Assembly: GCA_029259915.1 (NCBI GenBank)
Contig: JAJDED010000021.1
Span: 1 to 64,000, forward strand
Length of the DNA stretch: 64,000 bases
Direction: 5' to 3'
DNA from: Planctomycetota bacterium
GTDB lineage: Bacteria; Planctomycetota; Planctomycetia; Pirellulales; Lacipirellulaceae
Shown here: positions 24,062 to 33,646 of the stretch, piece by piece
Position numbering within the stretch: the first letter of the stretch is position 1
Layout: each line of letters opens with the position of its first letter
Program-made: the position numbers and the translations under genes
The notes under the pieces: model-generated
The model's input: only the letters and a program-made list of their open reading frames with translations
Told to the model about the DNA's origin: nothing
The model's database searches: none

Positions 24062-25747
24062 ATGGCTAGTTTGAAAATCTTGCAAGGTACCGAGCCTGGA
24101 CGCGAGTTCGAGCTGGAAGGCGAGCAATGGGTGGTCGGCAGGAGCCCTGAGTGCGATGTTGTCTTGGATATCGCCGCGGTCAGCAGGCGCCATGCGATAC
24201 TTCTGGAAGAACAGGGACGCTACTTCGTTCAAGATCTGGGTAGCCGCAACGGGACATACATCAACGGACAGCGCGTTGCGGATCGAGCTCCGATTCGCAA
24301 TGGGGACAAGGTGCTTGTCTGCGACACGCTGTTCGAATTCCGAAATGAGACGGACGAGGATCGACTGGCAGACGCAGAGCCCAACGGTTCGTCGCTGCTA
24401 GTTCCACTGAAAGAAGGAGACGAGCCCGGCCCTGGCACTTCGAGTATCATGGCCACGCTCGACGTGAGCCGCGGCCCCTCGGTTTCCTGGCAATTTTCGG
24501 CGAAGCCGGAAGCGCAACTTGAGGCGATATTGGAAATTTCGCACAACTTGAGCAACACGCTCTCCGTCAAAGAAATTTTGCCAAAATTGCTCGACAGCCT
24601 GTTCAAGATTTTTGTGCAGGCGGATCGGGGCTTTGTAATCATGCGTCTCCGAGAAGATGCCCCTTTGGTTCCCGTGGCATCGAAAGCTCGCCGGGCGGTT
24701 GATGAACAGTCGATGCGAATCAGTCGCACGATCGTCGAGCAGGCGCTGCAAAACAAAAAAGCAATTCTTTCTACCGACGCTGCTACGGACGAACGCTTCG
24801 AGATGGCCCAAAGCATTGCCGACTTTGAAATTCGCTCGCTGATTTGCGCTCCGATGCTCTCCAGCAGTGGCGATCCGCTGGGCGTCATCCAGATCGATAC
24901 CAACAACCAGCGGAGCCGATTCACCGATCAAGACCTGCAATTGTTGGCGGGTGTTGCCAATCAGGCTTCGATCGCGATCGACAACGCCAAGTTGCATGAG
25001 GAAGCCGTCAAGCAAAGGGCCTTGCAGCGCGATCTGGAAGTGGCCCACCAGATGCAGCATGCGTTGTTGCCGTCCTCTTCACCGTCGGTGCAAGGTTATC
25101 ATTTTTTCGAGTTTTACGAAGCAGCACATCAGGTCGGTGGCGATTACTACGATTACATCATGCTTTCCGACGACCGGTTTGCAGCCGTTGTGGGAGACGT
25201 GGCAGGCAAAGGGGTTTCCGCGGCTATTCTGATGGCCAAGCTTTCCAGCGACGTGCGATTCTGGCTAGCGCGTGAACCGGACGCCGCCAGGGCGCTTGCG
25301 GAAATCAACGCCGCGTTTTCACGCCATGAGTGGGACGATCGGTTTGTGACGATGGTCGTCGCGGTTGTCGATCCACATACGCATACGCTCACCCTGGTCA
25401 ACGCAGGCCACATGCCGCCGCTGCTTCGTGATCAAGCGAACAAAGTTCAAGAAATCGGGGGAGAACAAGCTGGCTTGCCATTAGGCGTAATCGACGATTA
25501 CCAGTACGAAGCGTTTCAGCATGAACTTCAGCCTGGCGATTTCATCACGATCTTTACCGACGGTTTCAGTGAGGCGATGAACTCCCAGCGCGAGTTGTAC
25601 GGGCTCGAACGGCTCGCATCCACAATAGGGAATAAGCAAATCGGCCCCCACGATTTAGGACCGCATGTGCTGGAAGATGTCCGCCAATTTTCCGGCGACA
25701 CCCCACAAAGCGACGACATGTGCCTGGTCTGTCTCGGCAGAGAATAG
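24062..25747 (+). CDS. FHA-GAF-PP2C (RsbU/SpoIIE-type) serine phosphatase
   Basis: A 561-residue cytoplasmic signalling protein. The N-terminal FHA domain (about 1-95; GRSPECDVVLDIAAVSRRHA and DLGSRNGTYING) binds phosphothreonine peptides. The GAF domain (about 165-315) has ICAPMLSSSGDPLGVIQID. The C-terminal PP2C/SpoIIE phosphatase (about 330-560) has metal-binding QVGGDYYDYI, VVGDVAGKGVSAAILMAKL, LVNAGHMPPLL and FTDGFSEAMNSQ. Such proteins usually control anti-sigma-factor antagonists in partner-switching networks or oppose Ser/Thr kinases, which are abundant in Planctomycetes. No partner gene is adjacent. ATG 24062 begins directly before the first FHA strand. Confidence 0.93.
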   Translation: MASLKILQGTEPGREFELEGEQWVVGRSPECDVVLDIAAVSRRHAILLEEQGRYFVQDLGSRNGTYINGQRVADRAPIRNGDKVLVCDTLFEFRNETDEDRLADAEPNGSSLLVPLKEGDEPGPGTSSIMATLDVSRGPSVSWQFSAKPEAQLEAILEISHNLSNTLSVKEILPKLLDSLFKIFVQADRGFVIMRLREDAPLVPVASKARRAVDEQSMRISRTIVEQALQNKKAILSTDAATDERFEMAQSIADFEIRSLICAPMLSSSGDPLGVIQIDTNNQRSRFTDQDLQLLAGVANQASIAIDNAKLHEEAVKQRALQRDLEVAHQMQHALLPSSSPSVQGYHFFEFYEAAHQVGGDYYDYIMLSDDRFAAVVGDVAGKGVSAAILMAKLSSDVRFWLAREPDAARALAEINAAFSRHEWDDRFVTMVVAVVDPHTHTLTLVNAGHMPPLLRDQANKVQEIGGEQAGLPLGVIDDYQYEAFQHELQPGDFITIFTDGFSEAMNSQRELYGLERLASTIGNKQIGPHDLGPHVLEDVRQFSGDTPQSDDMCLVCLGRE

Positions 25748-25815
25748 CCGCGAATGGATTCTGCAGGGATCTCTAATTACAGGAGACGAGGGGGGGAATG
25801 ACGATTGCTGATTTA

Positions 25816-25865
25816 TGATTGATGAACAAGTGGCTCACCCTTCTACATTCAGCATTCATCAATCA
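25816..25865. repeat. Short intergenic inverted repeat
   Basis: TGATTGATGAA (25816-25826) and its exact reverse complement (25855-25865) enclose 28 bases. It sits between the convergent phosphatase and BON-domain genes and lacks a T-run, so it is not a clear terminator. Confidence 0.55.
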
Positions 25866-25872
25866 GAAATGA

Positions 25873-26100
25873 CTACGCCCAATTGACTTGGAGTTGATTT
25901 TCGACGCGTTGCACTCCATCCAAGCGACGAATCAGTTCTTGGGCCATTTGCTTCTGAAAAAATGTGCCCACGGTTCCTTCGATTCGCACGTGTCCATCGG
26001 TCGCTTCGACCTTGACTTTTTTCGTTGAAACATAAGGGCTACGGCTCAGTGCGCCATGAACAGTTTCGACAAGCAGCGGAGGACTGAGGGTTGCTTCCAT
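25873..26100 (-). CDS. Small BON domain protein
   Basis: A 75-residue protein that is essentially one BON domain: VETVHGALSRSPYVSTKKVK, VEATDGHVRIEGTVGTFFQK, and ELIRRLDGVQRVENQLQVNW show the alpha/beta pattern with the conserved G in V-x-I-x-G-x-V. BON domains bind phospholipid or other surfaces in osmotic and secretion proteins; here no signal peptide is present, so it is probably cytoplasmic. The start at ATG 26100 is preferred over an upstream start that adds 16 non-homologous residues. It lies downstream of serA on the same strand. Confidence 0.82.
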   Translation of the reverse strand: MEATLSPPLLVETVHGALSRSPYVSTKKVKVEATDGHVRIEGTVGTFFQKQMAQELIRRLDGVQRVENQLQVNWA

Positions 26101-26324
26101 ATTGCTATTATCTTTGTTCTTCAGAAGGAGTGTGAAACAGGCTATCAAATCGCGAGAAGAGCGAGATAAACAGTACCTGCTCCGAATGAATATCGGTCAG
26201 AAAACGACCCTGAGCGATCACCGGTGAACTGTCGATCAGGAAATTCTCGAAAACCTGGCCGGTCGTGCGGGGTCTACGGATTGGTTGGTGAATCTGGCCA
26301 GTTGATTTGCGATTTCCGCTCGTG

Positions 26325-27953
26325 TCAGCCCTGGAGCCAGCTGGGCAACTCGCCTGCCGGCGGCAGATGGATCGTCTGGGCACCGCTAATTGCGGGCAGT
26401 TGTCTCATGGCCTCCAATGCTTCGGCAGCGGGCTCCGCGTCGAGATTCAACACGCCCACCGCATCGCCGCCCGGTTGATCGCCGGCTCGCCCGACCGCCA
26501 TTTGAGCGATATTCACGCCATGCTGGCCGAAAATCGTTCCCACCCCCCCGATGATCCCGGGCACATCTTGATGGGTGAAAATCAGCAAACATCCGTCGAG
26601 ATACGCTTCGAGCCGATAGCCATCCAGAGCGACCAGCCGCGGCATCGATTGCCCAAACACGGTGCCGGTGGCCTGATGCTGGCCCTGATCGGTAGCCACT
26701 TCGGCAATCATCGACGCCCGAAATGCCCCCATGTCGCCCCGCGATTCTGTGGCCATTTCAATGCCGCGCTCTTTCAACAGCAATTCCGCATTGACCAGGT
26801 TCACCGGCTCGTCGAGAGCATTTTCCAAGAGCCCTGCCGCAAACGCGGCGGTAAGCACCTTGGTGTCGCGCGAGGCAATTTCGCCCCGATACAACAATCG
26901 GCAAGACTTCAAGCTTCCGCTATGAATCCCAGCCATCAACAGCCCAAGACGATAGGCAACGTCGAGATACCCGCGTAACGACTCGAGTGTTTTCGGATCG
27001 ATCGGGGCAACATTCACCGCATGGCGGATCGTACCATTAATTAGAAAATCGGTGAGCAACCCAACCGCTTCAACCGCCACTTGGGTTTGCGCTTCTTCGG
27101 TACTGGCCCCCAGATGGGGCGTGCAGACAACTCCTGGCAAACCGAACAGAACGCTATCGGTGCAGGGCTCCTCAACATAAACGTCGAGCGCGACGCCCGC
27201 AATTTTTCCCGACTTGATACCAGTCGCAAGTGCTGCTTCGTTGTAGATTCCGCCCCGGGCGCAATTTACCAATCGCACGCCCGGTTTCATGATTTCGATC
27301 TGCTGCTCGTCAATCAGGTTGCGAGTTTGCTCGGTCAGCGGGGTGTGGACGGTCAGGTAATCGACCGCCGGCAACATTTCGTCGACCGTCTCTACCGGAT
27401 CGATTCCCAACTCCTGAGCACGCTCTTTCGACAGAAAGGGGTCGTACCCTAAAATTTTCATTTCAAGGGCCTGCGCGCGTTTGGCAACCGCCAGACCGAT
27501 GCGGCCCAGTCCGACGATACCCAACGTTTTCCCTGCGACCTGCGAGCCCATATATTTCTTGCGATCCCAGCGGCCTTCGATCAAACCTTGATAAGCGGGT
27601 GCCACGTTGCGCGATAGCGCCAACAACAAGGCGATCGTGTGCTCGGCTGTGCTGAGCGTGTTGCCGGCGGGCGTGTTCATTACGACAATGCCGCCGCGAG
27701 TCGCGGCACCTTTGTCGATGTTGTCGGTACCGACCCCGGCGCGAACCACGGCTTTCAAACGTCGGTTGCCTTCCAAAACATCCGCGGTCAGCTTGACACC
27801 GCTGCGGCAAATGGCACCGTCATATTCGTTCAACACGCTGCGCAACTGCTCGCCTTTCAAGCCGGTCTGGACATCGTAGGTAATGCCACTCGCCGCAGCC
27901 AACAAATCGAGGCCTTCCTGGGACAGGTCGTCAAGAACAATTACTTTGGGCAT
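26325..27953 (-). CDS. serA: D-3-phosphoglycerate dehydrogenase (long form with ACT domain)
   Basis: Oxidises 3-phosphoglycerate with NAD as the first step of serine synthesis. The 542-residue length matches the long type 1 form. It has NAD-binding GKTLGIVGLGRIGLAVAKRA, catalytic Arg in VNCARGGIYNEAAL, Glu in DVYVEEPC and His in CTPHLGASTEEAQ. An allosteric substrate-binding domain (about 320-455) and a C-terminal ACT domain (about 465-535; LIFTHQDVPGIIGGVGTIFG) for serine feedback follow. serC lies 174 bp upstream on the same strand, so the pair forms a serine pathway unit. Confidence 0.97.
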   Translation of the reverse strand: MPKVIVLDDLSQEGLDLLAAASGITYDVQTGLKGEQLRSVLNEYDGAICRSGVKLTADVLEGNRRLKAVVRAGVGTDNIDKGAATRGGIVVMNTPAGNTLSTAEHTIALLLALSRNVAPAYQGLIEGRWDRKKYMGSQVAGKTLGIVGLGRIGLAVAKRAQALEMKILGYDPFLSKERAQELGIDPVETVDEMLPAVDYLTVHTPLTEQTRNLIDEQQIEIMKPGVRLVNCARGGIYNEAALATGIKSGKIAGVALDVYVEEPCTDSVLFGLPGVVCTPHLGASTEEAQTQVAVEAVGLLTDFLINGTIRHAVNVAPIDPKTLESLRGYLDVAYRLGLLMAGIHSGSLKSCRLLYRGEIASRDTKVLTAAFAAGLLENALDEPVNLVNAELLLKERGIEMATESRGDMGAFRASMIAEVATDQGQHQATGTVFGQSMPRLVALDGYRLEAYLDGCLLIFTHQDVPGIIGGVGTIFGQHGVNIAQMAVGRAGDQPGGDAVGVLNLDAEPAAEALEAMRQLPAISGAQTIHLPPAGELPSWLQG

Positions 27954-28065
27954 GATTTAGGGAGGGGCTAGGAGTTGGGAGTTAGGGGCTAGAGTGTTGT
28001 GTGGTAAACCTTGAATCTGAGGGATGGGTGCCACTGTCTGCTTCCTTCTTATTCTCTTTTTCTTT

Positions 28066-28098
28066 TCTTTGTGTCCGTCGTGTCTTTGTGGTTCAATC
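28066..28098. repeat. Intergenic repeat, family TCTTTGTGTC, copy 2
   Basis: TCTTTGTGTCCGTCGTGTCT followed by TTGTGGTTCAATC differs from the copy at 23661-23693 at three or four positions. It lies in the serC-serA spacer, which also holds a purine-rich stretch (about 27960-27992, AGGAGTTGGGAGTTAGGGGC) akin to those around the four-helix-bundle gene. Confidence 0.6.
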
Positions 28099-28127
28099 CC
28101 ATTCTGTAAATTAGTATTTGAACCCTC

Positions 28128-29225
28128 TTACACCGCATGTTGGTCTCGAAAGCGGATCATGAAGTCGCGCAAAGTTTCAACTCCCGCGGTGGGCATGGCG
28201 TTGTAAATCGAAGCGCGAATCCCGCCCACCGAGCGATGCCCGCCCAGGGCGGTCAGGTTGAATTCTTCTGCCTCTGAGAGAAATAGCTTCGTCAAATCGT
28301 CACTTGGTAAGCGAAACACTACGTTCATTAACGAACGACACTCGGCCTGTGCATGCCTCGTGTAAAACCCGTTGCTGGAATCGATCACGTCGTACAGCAT
28401 CGCCGATTTCGCTTGGTTCAAAGCATGCATCTTTTCCAAGCCGCCGATCTCGTTCAATAACCAATCCGTGACCAAACGAACCACATAAATTGCAAACGTG
28501 GGGGCCGTGTTCATCAACGACCCTGCTTTTGCTTGCACTTGGTAATTCAAATAACTGGGCAACGTTTCGCTGGAACGCTGCAGCAAGTCGTTGCGTATAA
28601 CAACCACGGTAACGCCCGCTGGCCCCGCATTTTTTTGCGCACAAGCGTACAACAAACCATAACGCTCGATCGGCAATGGTCGTGAGAGAAAGTCGCTCGA
28701 CGCATCGCACACCAGCGGCACATTGCCCACATCGGGTTCGGTTTGGAATTGCACGCCCTCGATGGTTTCGTTTGACGTGACATGCGCGTAAGCGGCGTTA
28801 GGTGAAACATCCAATTCTTGGTCGGTTGGCAGAGACGTGTAGTTCCCGTCGCTACCATCCCAGGCAACGTGAGTGGCGCCCACTTTCTTGGCTTCCTCCA
28901 GCGCGTGCTTTCCCCACGCCCCGGTAAGGATGTAATCCGTACAGTCTTGCGATGCGGTCAACAGATTCATCGGAATCATCGAAAACTGCAACCGACTACC
29001 GCCTTGCAGAAACAAGACCGAGTAATCCTCGGGGATTGCCAGTAAAGTGCGCAGATTCGACTCGGCAGCGGAGATAATCTCCTTGAAGGTCTTGCTACGG
29101 TGGCTAATCTCGAGGATCGAGGCTTTGGCCGACGGCAAGGCCATCAAATCGCGCTGCACTTCGGCCAACACCGGCTCGGGCAGAACCGCCGGCCCGGCTG
29201 AAAAATTGTATGCCCGCTGTGTCAT
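28128..29225 (-). CDS. serC: Phosphoserine aminotransferase
   Basis: A PLP enzyme converting 3-phosphohydroxypyruvate and glutamate to phosphoserine, the second step of serine synthesis; it can also act in pyridoxal phosphate synthesis. It has the family N-terminus YNFSAGPAVLPEPVL, the phosphate/substrate motif EISHRSKTF, the PLP lysine in LLYACAQKNAGPAGVTVVVI, and a C-terminal GGHRSVGGIRASIYNAMP. The 365-residue length is normal. It is upstream of serA on the same strand. Confidence 0.97.
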   Translation of the reverse strand: MTQRAYNFSAGPAVLPEPVLAEVQRDLMALPSAKASILEISHRSKTFKEIISAAESNLRTLLAIPEDYSVLFLQGGSRLQFSMIPMNLLTASQDCTDYILTGAWGKHALEEAKKVGATHVAWDGSDGNYTSLPTDQELDVSPNAAYAHVTSNETIEGVQFQTEPDVGNVPLVCDASSDFLSRPLPIERYGLLYACAQKNAGPAGVTVVVIRNDLLQRSSETLPSYLNYQVQAKAGSLMNTAPTFAIYVVRLVTDWLLNEIGGLEKMHALNQAKSAMLYDVIDSSNGFYTRHAQAECRSLMNVVFRLPSDDLTKLFLSEAEEFNLTALGGHRSVGGIRASIYNAMPTAGVETLRDFMIRFRDQHAV

Positions 29226-29624
29226 TTTTCGCTATTCTTTCGCGTATTGGGTCCCGCGAGACCGGTGAACTCTTCTGGCGGGATGGGCTTTATCCCGGAA
29301 AAAAGCTCATTTTAGTATTAGACTACTCGGTTGGCGATGGGGTTCTCGACACTAGATGAGGGGGCCTCATTTTTCGCTTATGGGATGGGGTTGGAGGCGT
29401 CTCCGACGGCAAGAGTCCTTATTCGGCCACAGATTGCTGATACTAGGTGTGTTGTTTTCATCAATTTCCTCAATTTAAAAACTCAGCAGTCCGAAAAATG
29501 GCCAACAGGGGTTCATTTACTTCGCAACCGACAATAAAATGTGCGATTCCGTTGCCGGGGGCCGGCATCACCGCGAGTTGGGTTTCCTGGCTCAGGCGGT
29601 GTTTTGCTAGCCTGGTCCCCAAAC
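29226..29624. other. Intergenic region upstream of tRNA-Ile
   Basis: About 400 bases with no convincing coding frame, repeat or hairpin with a T-run. It should contain the divergent promoters for serC and the tRNA pair, but I could not assign them. Confidence 0.4.
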
Positions 29625-29698
29625 GGGCGCGTAGCTCAGTTGGTTAGAGCGCAGCCCTGATAAGGCTGAGGTCCCAAGTTCGAGTCTTGGCGCGCCCA
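29625..29698 (+). tRNA. tRNA-Ile (anticodon GAT)
   Basis: Plus-strand 74-nt cloverleaf: acceptor GGGCGCG/CGCGCCC, anticodon stem CAGCC/GGCTG with loop CTGATAA, T arm with TTCGAGT, discriminator A. Paired with tRNA-Ala as in many rRNA spacers, but no rRNA gene is near. Confidence 0.96.
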
Positions 29699-29712
29699 CT
29701 GGATTGGAAGGA

Positions 29713-29778
29713 AGATGTGAGAAGGAAGATTGATGATGTCAGAATGGTCTGACTTCTGCCTTCTTACTTCTCACATCT
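29713..29778. repeat. Inverted repeat between tRNA-Ile and tRNA-Ala
   Basis: Arms AGATGTGAGAAGGAAG (29713-29728) and its near-complement ending CTTCTCACATCT (29778) form a long imperfect stem. Its centre contains GATTGATGATGTCAGAA, which also occurs in the inverted-repeat element at 48606-48790. Confidence 0.65.
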
Positions 29779-29790
29779 AACATTTCTCCT

Positions 29791-29863
29791 GGGGCCGTAG
29801 CTCAATTGGGAGAGCGCCGGCTTTGCAAGCCGGAGGTTAGGGGTTCGAGCCCCCTCGGCTCCA
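29791..29863 (+). tRNA. tRNA-Ala (anticodon TGC)
   Basis: Plus-strand 73-nt cloverleaf: acceptor GGGGCCG/CGGCTCC, anticodon stem CCGGC/GCCGG with loop TTTGCAA, T arm AGGGG TTCGAGC CCCCT, discriminator A. It lies 92 bp downstream of tRNA-Ile. Confidence 0.96.
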
Positions 29864-30025
29864 CTGGAGTAATAGAAGAGGTCAGGATTCAGAGGTCGGA
29901 GGTCAGGGAAACGCCTTTCTGTCATTTCGAGGGGCCATCTGTCATTTCGAGGTCCTCCGAGAAATCTACTCCGCATTCCACTCTCTGCTTTTCTCTTTCA
30001 GTCCTACGGGATCCGGCCTCTCGTC

Positions 30026-31735
30026 TTACGGAGCGCCTTCGCCCACAACCACCGCACCCGCATAGAACTTGAGCAGATCCTCGCGTAACTTCTTGAGCGA
30101 GGGCTCGTGGACGTACATCATATGGCCCCCTTCGTAGAAGTCGAGGGTGAAATTTTCTCGTAGCTCCGGCGGCAGTTGTAGGTGGTCGCGGGTGTATTGC
30201 ATGGCGTACGGGGGCGTTGCCAGGTCGTAGTAGCCGCAGGCGGCGAACACTTTTAGGTAGGGGTTGTCGGCCATTGCACGGCGCAGGGTTTCCGACGCGG
30301 AGACGTAGCGATTGGTGAATTCGCTGTAGTCCCAGGGATGCACGCGGTCGGTCAGGATTTCGTAGACTTGCCGTTCTTCGACTTTCAGGTCGTCGCGCAA
30401 ATATTGGTTCATTGCAGCAGTAAATGGTCCGAAGAGTGCGGACGCGCTGGGGTCGTTCCAAGTGGAATCGCCAACGTGGTCACGATCTCTACCCAAGTAA
30501 CGACTATCGAAACGTCCGACAACCTGTTTGCGTTTGCGGAGCAGTTCTTTGCCGAACCGTGGCATGCTTACGCGCAGATTGGCGTTTTCCACATATTCGG
30601 GCGAAAGACCCGTGAGTTCCGCCATCCGGGCGACGATGCGCTCTCGGCGTTGTGCGGGAAGTGCATCGCCGGTAAATAGCGCTCGCAAATACTGACTGCG
30701 GGCAAATTGTTCGGCGGCGGCAACCACTTTTTCAAGCGGTTGCTTCTGCAATTCTTCCGGTAGCGCTTTATGGTACCAGGCTGTGGCTGTGTAAGTGGGC
30801 AGGAACAGGGCATAGGCGAGGTCATTCCCGGGGCGAGCGGCCAGTGTTTGGAAATCGACCACTGCCGACACAAGCACGATGCCGTTGAGCGCCATGTAAT
30901 AGCGGCGTTGCAGCTCCCCACTTAGGCCCGCAGCTCGCAGGCCACCGTAGCTTTCGCCGAGCAAGAATTTTGGCGAAGCCCAGCGGCCATACTTGGTGGT
31001 GTAACGGTGAATGAACTGGGCGACGCTACGCACGTCTTCGTCGTAACCGTGAAACTGTTTTTTACTTTCACCCTTGAAAGGTCGGCTGTAACCGGTGCCC
31101 ACAGGGTCGATGAACACAAGATCGGTCACATCGAGCAGCGAATAGGGATTTTCGATCAAACGATAAGGCGGAGGCAAGGGTTTGGCGTCGTCGCTGAGCT
31201 TGACCCGTTTGGGACCCAACATGCCAAGATGCAACCACACGCTCGAAGAGCCCGGCCCGCCGTTAAAACAATAGGTGACCGGTCGTTCGCCGGCGGAAGC
31301 GTCGTCCTTGGTGTAGGCAACGTAGAAGACATGGGCTTTGGGATCACCCTCGTCGTTCTTCATCAGCATCTTGCTGGCCGTAACCGTGTAAGCGATTTCC
31401 TTCCCAGCGATGGTGGCAACATGCTGTGTGATCGCCGGTTTGGCTTCTTCCGGCTCCTCTTTTTTCTTGTCATCCTTCTTATCTTTCTTGTCATCCTTCT
31501 TATCTTTCTTGTCATCCTTCTTATCTTTCTTGTCATCCTTCTTATCTTTCTTGTCGTCCTTCTTATCCTTTCCGTCGGAGTCTCCGGCGGTCGATTTATC
31601 CGATTGCTCGGTCTTCGGATGAGCTGCATCAGCCGACGCAGAATCTTCTTCCGAGAAAGCTAGCGCCGAGGCAAAACATACGAAGCAGACGAGGCAAGCA
31701 ATACCGGCCAAACATCTTGTCAAATAGCGAACCAT
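30026..31735 (-). CDS. Secreted serine carboxypeptidase (peptidase S10) with Lys/Asp repeat linker
   Basis: An exported peptidase of 569 residues. A signal peptide (MVRYLTRCLAGIACLVCFVC and following) is followed by a low-complexity linker with about five KDKKDDK heptads (residues about 55-92). The S10 catalytic domain has oxyanion-hole FNGGPGSSSVWLHLG, nucleophile Ser in LLGESYGGLRAAGL, Asp in YYDLATPPYAMQYTRDHL and His in YEGGHMMYVHEPSL. S10 enzymes remove C-terminal residues at acidic pH; bacterial ones are less studied. ATG 31735 with GGGTGG upstream is chosen over GTG 31744. The linker is encoded by a 21-bp tandem repeat. Confidence 0.92.
   Translation of the reverse strand: MVRYLTRCLAGIACLVCFVCFASALAFSEEDSASADAAHPKTEQSDKSTAGDSDGKDKKDDKKDKKDDKKDKKDDKKDKKDDKKDKKDDKKKEEPEEAKPAITQHVATIAGKEIAYTVTASKMLMKNDEGDPKAHVFYVAYTKDDASAGERPVTYCFNGGPGSSSVWLHLGMLGPKRVKLSDDAKPLPPPYRLIENPYSLLDVTDLVFIDPVGTGYSRPFKGESKKQFHGYDEDVRSVAQFIHRYTTKYGRWASPKFLLGESYGGLRAAGLSGELQRRYYMALNGIVLVSAVVDFQTLAARPGNDLAYALFLPTYTATAWYHKALPEELQKQPLEKVVAAAEQFARSQYLRALFTGDALPAQRRERIVARMAELTGLSPEYVENANLRVSMPRFGKELLRKRKQVVGRFDSRYLGRDRDHVGDSTWNDPSASALFGPFTAAMNQYLRDDLKVEERQVYEILTDRVHPWDYSEFTNRYVSASETLRRAMADNPYLKVFAACGYYDLATPPYAMQYTRDHLQLPPELRENFTLDFYEGGHMMYVHEPSLKKLREDLLKFYAGAVVVGEGAP
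31463..31567. repeat. 21-bp tandem repeat inside the carboxypeptidase gene
   Basis: Five nearly identical units of TTTCTTGTCATCCTTCTTAT plus one base (plus-strand reading), each coding one KDKKDDK heptad on the minus strand. Copies differ by one base at most, so copy number could change by slippage without breaking the frame. Confidence 0.85.
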
Positions 31736-31852
31736 CAATTCCACCCATCAAAAGCGTCATTATCGAAAAAACCTGAGAGACAACTCGTCCCTAGGAGTAT
31801 AGCTCAGGCAATGCCATCAGGCAGATTTCCGTGAAATGTGAGCTGAAAAGGG

Positions 31853-31934
31853 GGGGAGGTCAGAGATCAGGGAATCGGATTGAGGCAGATTGCCGACTCC
31901 CTCCTGACCTCTGCCCTCCGACCTCTGACCTCTC
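31853..31934. repeat. Inverted repeat downstream of ilvD
   Basis: GGGGGAGGTCAGAGATCAGG at the left and CTCCTGACCTCTGCCCTCCG / ACCTCTGACCTCT at the right are complementary over most of their length. A related GAGGTCAGGATTCAGAGGTC stretch lies at 29879-29898 after tRNA-Ala. It ends 2 bp before the ilvD stop. Confidence 0.65.
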
Positions 31935-31936
31935 TT

Positions 31937-33628
31937 CTACTCGTCCGTGACGCAGCCTTCGCTGGCGCTTTTCACGTTTTTGATGTATTTGTAGAGTGTG
32001 CCGCGGGTTGCTTTGAAGTCGGGCTGCTTCCAGGCGGCGCGGCGTTGTTTCCACTGGTCGTCGGTAATTTGGACGTCGATCGTATTCGCTTCAGCATCGA
32101 TTACGATCGGATCTCCAGTTTCGACGAGCGCGATCGGTCCGCCAGTTTGCGCTTCGGGCGTGACGTGCCCAACAATGAATCCATGCGAACCGCCGCTGAA
32201 CCGTCCATCGGTTAGTAGCGCCACATCGCTGCCCAAGCCGGCGCCCATGATTGCACTGGTGGGGGTGAGCATCTCGGGCATGCCGGGGCCACCTTGGGGG
32301 CCTTCGTAGCGAATGATCACCACGTCGCCCTTGGTGATTTTATTTTGTTCGAGCGCGGCCAGCATGGCTTCTTCAGAGTCGAACACGTTGGCCGTACCTG
32401 AGAACTGCAAACCCTCTTTGCCCGTGATTTTTGCCACGGCACCGTCGGGACAGAAATTGCCGCGCATGATGCGGATGTGGCCTGTGGCCTTGATGGGATT
32501 GCTCGTGGGCCGCACGACTTCTTGGCCTTCAGAAAGTTCCGGCAGATCGGCCAGATTTTCGGCAATAGTTTTCCCGGTAACTGTCAGACAATCGCCGCAG
32601 AGCAGGCCCTCGGCCAGCAGCAGCTTCATCACTGCTGGCGTTCCGCCTACTTTGTGAAGATCTTCCTGCACGAATCGGCCGCTCGGTTTCAAATCGGCCA
32701 AGAGCGGCACACGATCGCTGACCGACTGAAAATCGTCAATGGCCAGCGGCACGTCGACACTACGGGCCATCGCCAACAGATGCAGCACCGCATTGGTCGA
32801 ACCGCCCACGGCCATTATTAGCACCATGGCATTCTCAAACGCCTCGCGGGTCATGACATCTCGCGGTTTGATATCTTTTTCGAGACAGGTACGAATCGCC
32901 GCACCGGCACGGAGACATTCGTCAAGCTTATCGGGGTCTTCGGCAGGAATCGACGAGCTGTAGGGCAACGTCATGCCCATGGCTTCGATGGCCGAGGCCA
33001 TGGTGTTTGCCGTGTACATGCCGCCACATGCGCCCGCACCGGGGCAACTGGTGCGCACAATCTCGCGGCGCTCGTCTTCGTTAATCCGCCCCGCTAGGAA
33101 TTCGCCATAGCACTGAAACGCGCTGACGATATCGCGCTTTTGCTCGCCGCCCTCGAAATGCGTAAAGCCAGGTTTGATGGTTCCGCCGTAAACCATCAGA
33201 CCGGGTCGATTTAAACGGCCCATGGCCATGATGCACCCCGGCATGTTTTTGTCGCAACCTGGTAGAGCAATGCAGGCGTCGTACCATTGGGCGCCCATCA
33301 CGGTTTCGATCGAGTCGGCAATCAGATCGCGCGACTGGAGCGAAAAGCTCATCCCGGAGGTCCCCATCGAGATGCCGTCCGACACACCAATGGTGTTGAA
33401 CCGCATGCCCACCATGTTCGCCGCCTGAACGCCTTCTTTCACCTTCGCGGCCAGATCGAGCAAGTGCATGTTGCACGTGTTGCCTTCGTACCACATGCTG
33501 GCAATTCCCACCTGCGGTTTTTGCAAATCGTCTTCGGTAAGTCCCGTGCCAAGCAGCATCGCTTGGGACGCCCCTTGCGATTTTGGCTGCGTGATGTTCC
33601 TGCTGATTTTGTTCAACGGTTGTGACAA
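31937..33628 (-). CDS. ilvD: Dihydroxy-acid dehydratase
   Basis: An iron-sulfur enzyme that dehydrates dihydroxy acids in valine, leucine and isoleucine synthesis. It has the family motifs [18 protein letters not shown] (cluster Cys), [20 protein letters not shown] (second cluster Cys), [20 protein letters not shown] near the C-terminus, and normal length (563 residues). The start is TTG 33628 with AGGAG at suitable spacing; no ATG lies before the conserved N-terminus. A 49-base hairpin ends just upstream of the ribosome binding site. The acetolactate-producing enzyme at 16.7 kb is not linked. Confidence 0.97.
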   Translation of the reverse strand: MSQPLNKISRNITQPKSQGASQAMLLGTGLTEDDLQKPQVGIASMWYEGNTCNMHLLDLAAKVKEGVQAANMVGMRFNTIGVSDGISMGTSGMSFSLQSRDLIADSIETVMGAQWYDACIALPGCDKNMPGCIMAMGRLNRPGLMVYGGTIKPGFTHFEGGEQKRDIVSAFQCYGEFLAGRINEDERREIVRTSCPGAGACGGMYTANTMASAIEAMGMTLPYSSSIPAEDPDKLDECLRAGAAIRTCLEKDIKPRDVMTREAFENAMVLIMAVGGSTNAVLHLLAMARSVDVPLAIDDFQSVSDRVPLLADLKPSGRFVQEDLHKVGGTPAVMKLLLAEGLLCGDCLTVTGKTIAENLADLPELSEGQEVVRPTSNPIKATGHIRIMRGNFCPDGAVAKITGKEGLQFSGTANVFDSEEAMLAALEQNKITKGDVVIIRYEGPQGGPGMPEMLTPTSAIMGAGLGSDVALLTDGRFSGGSHGFIVGHVTPEAQTGGPIALVETGDPIVIDAEANTIDVQITDDQWKQRRAAWKQPDFKATRGTLYKYIKNVKSASEGCVTDE

Positions 33629-33646
33629 CGGAAAACTCCTTAGATT

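Noticed and set aside
26108..26383. 91-codon - frame between serA and the BON-domain gene
   Set aside because: It begins within serA in another frame and shows no domain; the region has no separate start signal.
29625..29863. Remains of a 16S-23S spacer
   Set aside because: No rRNA sequence was recognised on either side, so only the tRNA pair is reported.
31463..31567. Regular 21-bp repeats as a CRISPR array
   Set aside because: No unique spacers; the units are head to tail and in frame within a gene.
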